Origin: a virus
Direction: 5' to 3' (one strand)
Length of the DNA: 27,385 bases
IMG/VR virus record: IMGVR_UViG_3300049215_000256
Location: 1 to 27,385 of that record
Shown here: piece by piece, positions 13,251 to 22,100 of the stretch
Layout: every line of letters begins with the position of its first letter
Numbering within the stretch: position 1 is the first letter of the stretch
Position numbers and translations under genes: made by a program
Notes under the pieces: generated by a model
Databases searched by the model: none
What the model saw: only the letters and a program-made list of their open reading frames with translations
What the model was told of the DNA's origin: nothing

Positions 13251-13808
13251 ATGGCAGAACGCTGGTATGTGGTTAACACGAAATACAATCACGAGTTTAT
13301 AGCTGTCCAAGAATTAAAGAACCAAGAGTTCAAAGCGTTTTGCCCCCGATATCAGCAGAAAATAAAGAAACGAGATACAATCTCGATTATCGAGAGACCA
13401 CTGTATGCTGGGTATGCATTCGTTGCTTTTGATGTTGACATGGATCCTTGGTTTAAAGTTAAATACACTCGTGGTGTTGTTCAGATCTTATCCTCCTCTT
13501 CCGACCGCGCCATCCCGTTGCCTCTTGGTTGGGTTGAACATTTGATGGATGCTTCAAAACTGACTGGAAAATTGGTAATCGAAGAGAGAACAATAGATCC
13601 TAGGATAACAGTTGGTTGCCAAGTCATTGTAAACGCTATCAATTTTCGTGGTTTTCGTGGTACAGTTATGGCATTAAGAAAAGATAAAATAATTATAAAT
13701 ACTTCTTTACTTTCCCGAAAAGTGGAGCTAATATTGCCTCTGAATCTTGTTAGATTCTCTGAACCCCTTGATCTTTCCGGGGCGGCGGTAGCATCTGCTA
13801 CATGTTAA
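13251..13808 (+). CDS. NusG/RfaH-like transcription elongation factor
   Basis: 185 aa with both NusG domains. The NGN domain (residues ~4-100) begins RWYVVNTKYNHEFIAVQEL and continues FCPRY, then RPLYAGYAFVAFD, the hallmark phage/RfaH pattern, and TRGVVQIL. The C-terminal KOW-type domain has GCQVIVNAINFRGFRGTV then INTSLLSRKVELILPLNLV. Family members ride on RNA polymerase and suppress pausing or termination, some only on operons with a recruitment site. It is the first gene of the rightward block and has SD AAGGGGG. It probably promotes full-length transcription of the structural operon; whether it needs a DNA element such as an ops-type site is not visible. Confidence 0.88.
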   Translation: MAERWYVVNTKYNHEFIAVQELKNQEFKAFCPRYQQKIKKRDTISIIERPLYAGYAFVAFDVDMDPWFKVKYTRGVVQILSSSSDRAIPLPLGWVEHLMDASKLTGKLVIEERTIDPRITVGCQVIVNAINFRGFRGTVMALRKDKIIINTSLLSRKVELILPLNLVRFSEPLDLSGAAVASATC

Positions 13809-13837
13809 GATAAAAAATCAACAGGAAATTGAGAATT

Positions 13838-14188
13838 ATGGCTAAAGGTGGCAAACAACCTGGTGCTGGTCGCCCCAAAGGCGCGGTCAACAAAAAAACT
13901 CGAATCATCGCTGCGTTGCTTTCAGACAAGATGGCAGCGGGCGAAAGAGTGTCCCCCCTGGAAGTAATGACAGAAGCAATGCAGCAGCATTACAATGTTT
14001 ACCGCAATGCGAAGCAAGCGGGTAAAAAAGCCGCCGCGTTACGAGAGGCTGTAATGTTCGCCGAAAAAGCCGCCCCGTATCTACATCACAGACTTGCGTC
14101 GACCACCATAGCCGGAGACAAAGATGCTCCCCTCAGCGTCACTATCATCAACGACATCCCGCGACCTGAAGGTAAGCCTCCTAGATAA
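13838..14188 (+). CDS. Small terminase subunit (probable)
   Basis: About 116 aa from ATG 13838. A TTG start nine bases upstream is possible but less likely. The N-terminus is basic and Gly-rich (KGGKQPGAGRPKGAVNKKT), typical of DNA-binding small terminases. It is followed by helical segments (PLEVMTEAMQQHYNVYRNAK) and the common AAPYLHHRLAS segment. Position directly before the large terminase, overlapping it by 65 bases, is the main support. It would recognise the packaging site and load DNA onto the large subunit. Confidence 0.8.
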   Translation: MAKGGKQPGAGRPKGAVNKKTRIIAALLSDKMAAGERVSPLEVMTEAMQQHYNVYRNAKQAGKKAAALREAVMFAEKAAPYLHHRLASTTIAGDKDAPLSVTIINDIPRPEGKPPR

Positions 14189-15431
14189 CATCGCGCCAAA
14201 ATTTCATGATGTTTTCTGGTCAATCCTGGATAATGAATATTCAAGTTTTTGGTTAAAAGGCGGGCGGGGATCCACGAAATCTTCGTTCGCAGCTATTGCG
14301 ATAATCTTAGGTATAGTCGCTGATCCTGAGGCCAACGCTTTCGTAACCCGGAAAGTAGGTGATACAATCCGTCTATCTGTGTTGAACACATTGTTGTGGG
14401 CAATTGGTAAATTGGGGTTGTCTACGGAATTCGTCTACACAAAAGCTCCGGCCGAAATTACGTACAAGCGTACAGGCCAAAAGATTATCATGAAGGGTCT
14501 AGACGATCCATTAAAAGTCAAATCAATTAAGCTCCGTAAAGGCTATTTCAAATATCTCTGGTTTGAGGAAGCTGCAGAATTTGGCGGCCCAGAAGAAATT
14601 CGCTCGGTTGAGCAATCAGTGTTGCGGGGCGGCGACGTGTTCGTTGAGTTTATCACTTACAATCCACCTAATGATCCAAGCGCGTGGGTTAATAAATACA
14701 GCGAAATGCATTTCCCCGATCGCCTAGTTCATTCCAGCACTTATCTCGATGTGCCGCCAGAATGGCTGGGTAAGAAATTCATCGAAGACGCAGCTGCGTT
14801 GCGGGAAGCTGATTATCTTGCCTATCAACATGAGTATCTCGGGGAGGCAGTTGGTCGTGCAGAACAGATTGTATTTTATGGTAAATGGGAAGAACGAGAG
14901 TTCTCTACGCCCGAGCGCTTACCGAGGTTATTCTTCGGGGCCGATTGGGGCTTCGCTAGTGACCCTACGGCGCTCGTCCGCTCGTTTATACAGGACGAAT
15001 GTCTTTACGTTGAATACGAAGCAGTCGGGCGGGGTGTTGAAATCGACGAGACATTCCAGCTATTTGACTCGATACCTCTTGCGCGCAACTGGCCGATTAA
15101 AGCCGATAACTCACGGCCTGAGACAATCAGTTACATGCGCCGGCAAGGATTTAATATCGACGCAGCCGAAAAGTGGAGTGGCTCAGTGGAAGACGGCATT
15201 GCCCATTTAAAAGGATTTAAGAAAATCATCGTTCACCCACGATGCAAGAATTTAATACAAGAGCTTCGCCTGTATTCGTACAAGGTGGATAAAGTTACCG
15301 GAGACGTCCTACCCATTATCGTGGACAAACATAACCATGCGATCGACGCGCTCCGGTACTCATTAGATGGCTACATCCAGAAACGGGGTGGCTTAGGTGT
15401 TTGGCGTAAACTCGCAGGAGATTATTCATGA
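14124..15431 (+). CDS. Terminase large subunit (PBSX-like)
   Basis: The packaging motor, 435 aa. The ATPase has Walker A KGGRGSTKSS at residues 45-54 and Walker B YLWFEEAAEF near 145-153. The nuclease domain begins FFGADWGFASDPTAL near 270, with the first catalytic Asp, and ends with NHAIDALRYSL carrying a further conserved Asp. The overall type matches PBSX/Terminase_3 with a 6C-like nuclease. The start at 14124 has SD GGAG six bases upstream. It uses ATP to pump DNA into proheads through the portal and cuts the concatemer. Confidence 0.96.
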   Translation: MLPSASLSSTTSRDLKVSLLDNIAPKFHDVFWSILDNEYSSFWLKGGRGSTKSSFAAIAIILGIVADPEANAFVTRKVGDTIRLSVLNTLLWAIGKLGLSTEFVYTKAPAEITYKRTGQKIIMKGLDDPLKVKSIKLRKGYFKYLWFEEAAEFGGPEEIRSVEQSVLRGGDVFVEFITYNPPNDPSAWVNKYSEMHFPDRLVHSSTYLDVPPEWLGKKFIEDAAALREADYLAYQHEYLGEAVGRAEQIVFYGKWEEREFSTPERLPRLFFGADWGFASDPTALVRSFIQDECLYVEYEAVGRGVEIDETFQLFDSIPLARNWPIKADNSRPETISYMRRQGFNIDAAEKWSGSVEDGIAHLKGFKKIIVHPRCKNLIQELRLYSYKVDKVTGDVLPIIVDKHNHAIDALRYSLDGYIQKRGGLGVWRKLAGDYS

Positions 15432-15643
15432 ACAACTGTTGGGCACTTTGCACTCATTGTTTTGAGCCGATGGAAGGTATCCATTCCTACGATAACTTTA
15501 CGCACCGCACAGTCTGCGTAGATTGTAGCGGCGAGCTCGAGGAAACGCCAGAGAGCCATGCGTTAAAATATACGCCTATCTTCGCTGACTACGCGAGTAA
15601 CCAAGATTTCCCAAACGAACCCCCACCCCGAGGAGCTGCTTAG
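15428..15643 (+). CDS. Hypothetical 71-aa Cys-rich protein
   Basis: Coupled to the terminase by an ATGA overlap. Two Cys pairs (CTHC near residue 8 and CVDC near 30) suggest a small zinc-binding fold: NCWALCTHCFEP then HRTVCVDCSGE. The C-terminus is acidic and Pro-rich. Its position between terminase and portal suggests a packaging or assembly accessory, but the family is not recognised. Confidence 0.75.
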   Translation: MNNCWALCTHCFEPMEGIHSYDNFTHRTVCVDCSGELEETPESHALKYTPIFADYASNQDFPNEPPPRGAA

Positions 15644-15825
15644 TGACTTCAGTAACAAAAGCGGCGCTTAAAGCGGCATGCGATTACCTAATGGCGAACG
15701 CAGAAATTAGAGAAATTAAGAGCCTTGATGGCTCTGTTGCTGCGCTACCTTACCACGCAGGAGATGCGGCAGCTATGGAAGCTGCGGTGTTGTTCACGAC
15801 GCTCGCTACACTGCACGGAAAATAA
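15643..15825 (+). CDS. Hypothetical 60-aa protein
   Basis: Starts with GTG at 15643, sharing the last base of the previous stop, behind SD GAGGAG. It is small, Ala-rich and helical (TKAALKAACDYLMANAEI, then AAAMEAAVLFTTLATLHG). The stop abuts the portal start. Not recognised. Confidence 0.7.
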   Translation: MTSVTKAALKAACDYLMANAEIREIKSLDGSVAALPYHAGDAAAMEAAVLFTTLATLHGK

Positions 15826-17286
15826 ATGGTCAAGAAGTCCGTAGCCCGCGTTGCTCAACGAGCACGTACAGAAGATAAAGCCCACCGCACCAGCGACAGT
15901 TTTCAAAACTGGATTGCGAAGTTAGGCTACGGCCAGAATAACCAACTGACCGCTAGCAATTACGTCTTTAATTATTTAACACGCAACCGTACGCAACTCG
16001 AAGCCATGTACCGCACAAACTGGCTGGTACGCGCGGCGGTCGACTCTGCTTCCGAAGACATGACGCAAGCAGGTATTTACTTCGAAGGTACTATCGCCCC
16101 AGACGATGCTGATTTGTTGCAGTCATCGATGATGGATTACCAAATTTGGCAACAACTCTGCGACACTATTCGGTGGAGCAGATTATTCGGCGGCTGTATT
16201 GCTGTGATGCTAATCGACGGGCAAGACGTCAACACGCCCTTGAATTTAGATAGCATCGGAGCGGGTTCGTTTAAAGGGTTATTAGTGCTTGACCGTTGGT
16301 TAGTGCAGCCTAACTTGTCTGACCTTGTTACTGATTACGGCCCCGATCTAGGCCACCCCAAATTTTATAACGTGATTTCCGACGCGCAAGCGTTAGCCAA
16401 TATGAACATCCACCACACTCGCGTGCTACGGATGGACGGCATGACGCTCCCGTACTACCAGAAATTAGTGGAAATGGGTTGGGGCGAGTCAATCCTGGAA
16501 GTATTCTACGATCGTCTACTGGCCTACGACTCTGCAACAATGGGCGCGGCGCAATTATTGTTTAAGTCACACTTACGCACATTAAAGATTGATCAATACC
16601 GCGATATCCTTTCTACCGGCGGCACAGCCTACACTGCGTTAATGCAACAAATTGAATTGTTGCGCCTAATGCAAACGAACGAAGGGATGACCGTTCTCGA
16701 TCTTACGGATGAGTTCGAAGTGCACCGGACGACGTTCGCAGGCATTGACGATATTCTACTGTCGTTCGCGCAACAGGTTTCTGGCTCATTACAAATTCCA
16801 CTAATTCGCTTGTTGGGGCAAAGCCCGGCTGGGTTAAACAGTTCAGGTGAAAGCGATTTAAGAACGTATTACGACAACGTCCGCAAAACACAAGAGCAAA
16901 AGTTGCGCCGCCCACTTACGCGGCTTTTAGACGTTATGGCGCGGTCGCTCGAGATTGAACTACCGGACGATTTCAGTTTCCATTTTAATCCGTTGTGGAT
17001 GTTGACGGAAACTGAGAAAGCAGAAATTGCTGCTAAAGACGCGACGACCGTTGGCACCGCGCTAGAAGGTAACATGATTAGCCAGGCAACTGCGCTTAAA
17101 GAATTGCGGCAACTCTCTAGAGTGAACGGGCGCTTTACAAACATCAGCGACAAAGATATTGCCGACGCTGACCAAGAAGTTCCGTCCGCCGAAGAAATGA
17201 TGCAAGCCATGAATCAGCCAGCTGAAGGCCAAAACCCAGATGAAGACAAAAAGCCAGTGGCAAAAGACAACCGTCGGAGAAGCTGA
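15826..17286 (+). CDS. Portal protein, DUF1073-type
   Basis: 486 aa. The pattern YRTNWLVRAAVDSASEDMTQAG near residues 62-83 is the signature of the DUF1073 family of phage portals. Further support is WSRLFGGCIAVMLIDGQD and the long helical segment around YDRLLAYDSATMGAAQLLF. The portal forms the dodecameric ring at one capsid vertex through which DNA enters, and binds the terminase. The C-terminus is acidic (PAEGQNPDEDKK) and overlaps the next gene by 47 bases. The Pfam family is linked by name to the anti-CBASS protein Acb1, but the Acb1 catalytic layout is not seen here. Confidence 0.88.
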   Translation: MVKKSVARVAQRARTEDKAHRTSDSFQNWIAKLGYGQNNQLTASNYVFNYLTRNRTQLEAMYRTNWLVRAAVDSASEDMTQAGIYFEGTIAPDDADLLQSSMMDYQIWQQLCDTIRWSRLFGGCIAVMLIDGQDVNTPLNLDSIGAGSFKGLLVLDRWLVQPNLSDLVTDYGPDLGHPKFYNVISDAQALANMNIHHTRVLRMDGMTLPYYQKLVEMGWGESILEVFYDRLLAYDSATMGAAQLLFKSHLRTLKIDQYRDILSTGGTAYTALMQQIELLRLMQTNEGMTVLDLTDEFEVHRTTFAGIDDILLSFAQQVSGSLQIPLIRLLGQSPAGLNSSGESDLRTYYDNVRKTQEQKLRRPLTRLLDVMARSLEIELPDDFSFHFNPLWMLTETEKAEIAAKDATTVGTALEGNMISQATALKELRQLSRVNGRFTNISDKDIADADQEVPSAEEMMQAMNQPAEGQNPDEDKKPVAKDNRRRS

Positions 17287-17965
17287 GTACGCGCGGGATC
17301 TACGTAGCATTGCCCGCGAAATTGGCAAACTTGTTAATCGGTATTCTCCCGGCGATATTTCTCAATTTCCTTTATTGCGTTATGCTTTAGAAAAGTACAG
17401 CGAACTGTTGCGGCCTTGGGCTGTTATGCGGGCGCAACGAATTATTGAACAAGCCAACGTGAGAAGCAAAAAAGTTTGGGCCAGTGTCTCTAAAGAAATG
17501 AGCGCCGGAATTAAACGAGAATTACAAACCACCCCCATCGGCGCTCGCGTACAGGAGTTAATGAATGAACAAGTTAAGCTTATCACCTCACTCCCTAAGG
17601 AAGCCGGAGAGCGAGTCCACAAGCTTGTACTTGAAAACGCTTCGCAAAGCAACAGGCCACCCGCGATCGCTAAAGAAATCGCCCGTTCCGGTGAAGTTGC
17701 CGCCTCACGTGCAACTCTTATTGCGCGAACCGAGGTATCACGGGTTGCTACGGTTCTTACTCAAGCTAGAGCCGAAAGCGTTGGATCAACCGGATACATC
17801 TGGCGAACCGCGCACGATGTTAATGTAAGGCCATCCCATAAAGTGATGGAAGGTAAATTTGTAGAATGGGGCGATCCCCCCACATTAGATGGATTAACTG
17901 GACATGCGGGCGCGTTGCCCAATTGCCGCTGCTACCCCGAACCCGTATTTCCAAAGGAACTTTAA
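17240..17965 (+). CDS. Minor head protein, Mu gpF-like
   Basis: 241 aa, overlapping the portal gene's end. Residues ~150-235 show the Phage_Mu_F signature: LIARTEVSRVATVLTQARAE, then WRTAHDVNVRPSHKVMEGK, and the C-terminal HAGALPNCRCYPEPV. The N-terminal half is helical (LREL-type segments such as RAQRIIEQANVRSKKVW). Mu F homologues are minor head components needed for morphogenesis and present in few copies. The start ATG 17240 has only a partial SD; coupling to the portal is likely. Confidence 0.9.
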   Translation: MKTKSQWQKTTVGEAEYARDLRSIAREIGKLVNRYSPGDISQFPLLRYALEKYSELLRPWAVMRAQRIIEQANVRSKKVWASVSKEMSAGIKRELQTTPIGARVQELMNEQVKLITSLPKEAGERVHKLVLENASQSNRPPAIAKEIARSGEVAASRATLIARTEVSRVATVLTQARAESVGSTGYIWRTAHDVNVRPSHKVMEGKFVEWGDPPTLDGLTGHAGALPNCRCYPEPVFPKEL

Positions 17966-18370
17966 ATGGCATCAAATCTTAAACCTTCGTTGGCTGCGGC
18001 TAACTTGCAATCTTCAACTTATGTTGGCGCTGTAACGAATAGCTCTACGCTGTCTATCTATTCCGGCACCCAACCTACTACGCCAGAAACGGCGGCTTCC
18101 GGCACTTTGCTAGCTACCGTTACGCTACCCGCGTCCGCTGCTATGACGTCAAACAATGGCGTTCTTACGGCGGCGGCGATTGCTAGCGTGACGATTGCAA
18201 CTTCTGGCGTCGCATCGTGGTTCCGGTGGGCTGAATCGGGCGGTTCTGTTGTGCTTGCGGATGGTTCGGTTGGTACGTCGGGTTCTGACATGAACTTGAA
18301 CTCTACCGCCTTGAGCTCTGGCGCTACATTGTCTATCACATCCTTCACCTATACGGTGCCTGGGTACTAG
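17966..18370 (+). CDS. Beta-rich phage structural protein (134 aa)
   Basis: Begins right after the Mu F-like stop with SD AAAGGA. The sequence TLSIYSGTQPTTPETAA, then GTLLATVTLP, ASWFRWAESG and a C-terminal GATLSITSFTYTVP fits a common uncharacterised phage family found near tail and head genes. It is Ser/Thr/Ala-rich and predicted all-beta, without a membrane segment. It could be a decoration or fibre-associated protein. It is the first gene of the ~8.3-kb block inserted in the head module. Confidence 0.8.
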   Translation: MASNLKPSLAAANLQSSTYVGAVTNSSTLSIYSGTQPTTPETAASGTLLATVTLPASAAMTSNNGVLTAAAIASVTIATSGVASWFRWAESGGSVVLADGSVGTSGSDMNLNSTALSSGATLSITSFTYTVPGY

Positions 18371-18373
18371 TAA

Positions 18374-18835
18374 ATGGCTCGTGTCCCGTCGTATGTTCAG
18401 GTTGCGCCGGATAGCACTGGTAAACTTATCAGCAATAGCCAGCTCGTCGATGCAAACAGCAACACTGTTCAACGACAAGTTGTATCGCTAGGCGATAGCG
18501 CAACTGAACCCAACATTGTTGCCGTTACTGGTGCGGGCTCGTTGCAAGTGGATGCGCGGGTGCCACAAACCCCCGGCTCGCCTACTTCTGCTACGGTGGG
18601 TACTTCTAGCGCGTCGATTTTAGCGGCCAATAGCTCCCGCACCGGTGCAGTGATTATCAACCTATCCACCAATACAGTTTCGCTGGGATTCGGGGTTGCT
18701 GCTGTACTAGGCAGCGGCATTACGCTTACGCAGAGCGGCAGCTTTACAATGGACGCGTTTTGTTTTTCTAAAGGCGCCGTTAACGCGATTGCTTCTGCCG
18801 CCGGCTCAGCGGTAAGCATTCAGGAATATTCATAA
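18374..18835 (+). CDS. Beta-rich phage structural protein (153 aa)
   Basis: Residues 1-60 carry an extended segment (VAPDSTGKLISNSQLVDAN). Residues ~70-153 resemble a widespread phage virion domain: TVGTSSASILAANSSRTGAV, then INLSTNTVSLGFGVAAVLG and ITLTQSGSFTMD. That domain is common among head/tail accessory proteins but has no agreed function. Its stop overlaps the next ATG by one base. Confidence 0.78.
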   Translation: MARVPSYVQVAPDSTGKLISNSQLVDANSNTVQRQVVSLGDSATEPNIVAVTGAGSLQVDARVPQTPGSPTSATVGTSSASILAANSSRTGAVIINLSTNTVSLGFGVAAVLGSGITLTQSGSFTMDAFCFSKGAVNAIASAAGSAVSIQEYS

Positions 18836-19170
18836 TGGCTGTTAACAACCCCGGCTTACCTTACTCGGGCGGTACTTTAATGGGGCCGCTTGTATTATCT
18901 GGCGATCCGCCTAATGCCAGTGTGGGCAACCCATTTCTTGCGGTCACTAAAGAATATGTAGACGCTGGGCCACTAGGAACAAAAACATTGACGTACACGA
19001 GTGGGCTGCTCACTGGTATTTCTTACCCTGACGGTAGCTCAAAAGCCCTGACGTACACTAGCGGCGTGCTGACACAAACAGTACTTACGCGCTCAGGGTA
19101 TAACACGGTAACTAAGAATTTTAATTACACGTCTGGAGTATTGAGCAGTATAGTGGTGAGCTCGCCATGA
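18835..19170 (+). CDS. Tail-fibre-like short repeat protein (111 aa)
   Basis: The N-terminus (YSGGTLMGPLVLSGDPPNAS, then LAVTKEYVDAG) is the phage fibre motif 'GGTMxGPLxLxGDP...A..KxYVDA', seen in many fibre stalks. It is followed by three short repeats with the core YTSG(L/V)L: LTYTSGLLTGISYPDG, LTYTSGVLTQTVL and FNYTSGVLSSIVV. The protein ends there without a receptor-binding tip, so it may be a fibre adaptor that trimerises with the next gene product. The stop overlaps the next start as ATGA. Confidence 0.8.
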   Translation: MAVNNPGLPYSGGTLMGPLVLSGDPPNASVGNPFLAVTKEYVDAGPLGTKTLTYTSGLLTGISYPDGSSKALTYTSGVLTQTVLTRSGYNTVTKNFNYTSGVLSSIVVSSP

Positions 19171-22100
19171 CGATTAGCTATAGCGGAACCGCTGGCGCCT
19201 CTGGCGCAACAATTTACATTACTGGCAGTGAAACGCTTGCCACACTCAAAACGTCATTGGCATCCAATACGTCTTGGGCGACGGTTAACGGCAGTACAAT
19301 AACTTTTAATGCCAGCTTGTCTATTGGTAACGGTACGACTACTGGAAATTTTACCGCTGCTGATTGCGTATTGGATTTTCCGCAAGCTTACACGTTTACG
19401 GTTCCAAACAATTCGGCTCAATCAGGAAGCGCGACAACGCTATCAGACACCGCGATTATTTTCGATGGTTCTGCTAAAAGCTATAGTAATGCGATTAACT
19501 ATGGCACGCACACGTGGACTCGCGTTGTTTACCGCAGCCAGATAACAACCCCACGTAACGACCTTTTTCAAAACACAGGTTGTATTTTCGTATTTAATAA
19601 CGTGCAGCTTGCGGTGAGTTCAACTGCCACTTCATATCCGTATGACTTTATCCACGTTTACAGCAATACCACTGGCACGCTGCAAGGATTGACCATCACA
19701 GGACTAGGCGGCGCGGGTTCTGCCAACAGCGTTGAAATTGGTTCCGCAACCGGAACCACGACAACGCTTCAAGGCTTAACAATCGGCGGAAACTTTGGCG
19801 CGATTACGCTGAACAACGGCGGTACGAGCTACGGTGGTACGCAAGATTTTAGAGCATTAAGCTGGCCCCTTAACACCACTTGGACATTTAACTACGGTTC
19901 GGGCGGAGGTACGGCTTATATCACCAACCCAAATAAACCTTCAGGTTGGACAGGTTATGCGTTTTTGGCTGGCGGCGCTGGCGGCTCAGGAAATATTATT
20001 GAACGCTACACGCACGACATTACCGCCGTTAATAGTTCGGCGACTGGCATTGTTGGTGTTAACTCAGGTGATTTTAGAAGCGGCGCTTTTGTCTGGGCAG
20101 CAACATCAAGCACTGGCGGGGTTACGCCAACCCAATATGTAACAACAGCAACGCTTACGGGCGCATACCCCGGCACCCTGACCAATTATTCTACCAGCGT
20201 CACGACTGCCGCGTGGCTCTATGGCTACAACACGTTCGTGGGCGGTAGAACCTACACGCCAACTGGCGTGGGCATTACGGACACCATCTTGATGGTGGCT
20301 GATGTCACGACGCTGTCTCAATCAGCAGTAGGTGCTTTAACCTCGCTTGCCACTTTAGATAATTTATATGATGCGTCACGTTATTGGAACACGCTAAACT
20401 CTACCAATATTCAAATTCCTGCCCTCGGCACGAATATTATTACTTATTCGGGTTCGCAATTAAACCTCGGCACTTACAATTTAATTATCAATTCCGGCAC
20501 GACCACGGCGGGTAACGCTTTCAGTGTGTCCGGCAGCACGATTACGATTTACGCGAGCAATTTAGCCACAGGCACAAAGTTCACTTCGTTCACCACGACT
20601 GGCACTGTGACGGTAAATAGCGGTGTGACTGTTACGGTTCCTTATGCAGGTTCAGGCGGTACGCAAGGCGTACTAACGCTTAATAACTTGCAAACACTGT
20701 CAACGATCTATGTGGCCACGTCGCAAGGCGGTACGCAGTTAGCCTACACAGCACTGACTGGCAGCAATACGAGCTACACGCTTTATATTCCGCCCAACTC
20801 AGCAACATCTTATTATTATAAAGTTGTCAAATATGGTTATCAACCTTCCACGGGGACATTCAATCCAACCGCAGTGACTGCTGTGACAGTCGCACAAGCA
20901 GTTGACACGAGCATCACGCAATCAACCGTAGCAACGGTTGCCGCCTACACAGCACTTGCAAATCCAGATCAAATTTATGATTACGCTGCTTACTATGAAA
21001 CGACTAACGCGGGGATTGTGTTTACGAGGCTCAATTTAGCAGCGGGTAAAAACCTGTCATTTGGCAGTAGCATTCTTGCGCTTAACACAGCAGCAAGTTC
21101 AGTTTATAGTATTTCAGGCACAACCGCGACGATTAAGACAGCGGCCACCGTAACAACGGGCGCCACGTTCACATCTTTCGGCACTACTGGTTCGCTCACC
21201 AATTCAGGCTCGACAATTCAGTGCGTGTACACAACAAGCGTGGGTACGTCGACGGTTGTTACAATTACGAATTTACCTTACACGTCCGCTAACGGCGGCA
21301 GCTACGTTTCGTTATTAAATAACAGCAATGCTCAAGTGCAATACGTGGGGCCGATTATTTCTGGCTCCACTGTACTCTACATTGCTCCCGGAGGAGCACT
21401 TAGCTATTCGGTTAAAATAGCTTGCTACACTTTCAATTCTGCGACTAGCGGGTTTACGACGCAAGGTTATGTTAGCGTTACTGCTTCTTTGGGGACTGAT
21501 ACAGGCATCACGCAGGGAACAGTGGCTACCGTAGCCGGTTATGGAAGTTTTTCTAGTCCCGACCAGATTTACGATTATCTAGCGTATTGGGAAACAACGA
21601 ATAATACGGGCGGCATTACTGTTACGCGCCCCGCAACGAAAAACGGGACGCAAGTTTCTTTTGGCAATAATAACGTAACGCTGAACGCCACTGCTGCTAA
21701 TGCCTACGTCTACACTGCTGGGACACCAAACGCTTTAGCGGTTAAAGTTACAACCCTTGCGGCCGGGGTTTCGTATCTTACGTTCGCTACCTCGGGCACG
21801 GTAACGCTTTCGAATGGCGCGACGATTACTTGCGTGTACACGTCTAACGTAGGTACGTCTTCGGTGCTTGTGTTGACGGGCGTTGTTGCGGGTTCAGCCG
21901 TGTATATTCAAAACGCTAGCGCGGCACAACAATCTTTTGTTACGGGCCAAAGCGGAACGTATTCTTACCCGCTTCCGCCCGGCGCTTCCGCTGGAACTTG
22001 GAAGTGGGCAACAAAGGCATTAGGCTATACAGGCGTTGTAGGTTCTTACGCGCCCAGCGGCGGCGGTACGTTTACAGCAGCAGCTACCGGAACGCAAAAA

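Noticed and set aside
15826-17286. Anti-CBASS phosphodiesterase (Acb1) function
   Set aside because: The family name overlap comes from DUF1073; the protein has portal length and position, and the paired catalytic His motifs of Acb1 are not evident.
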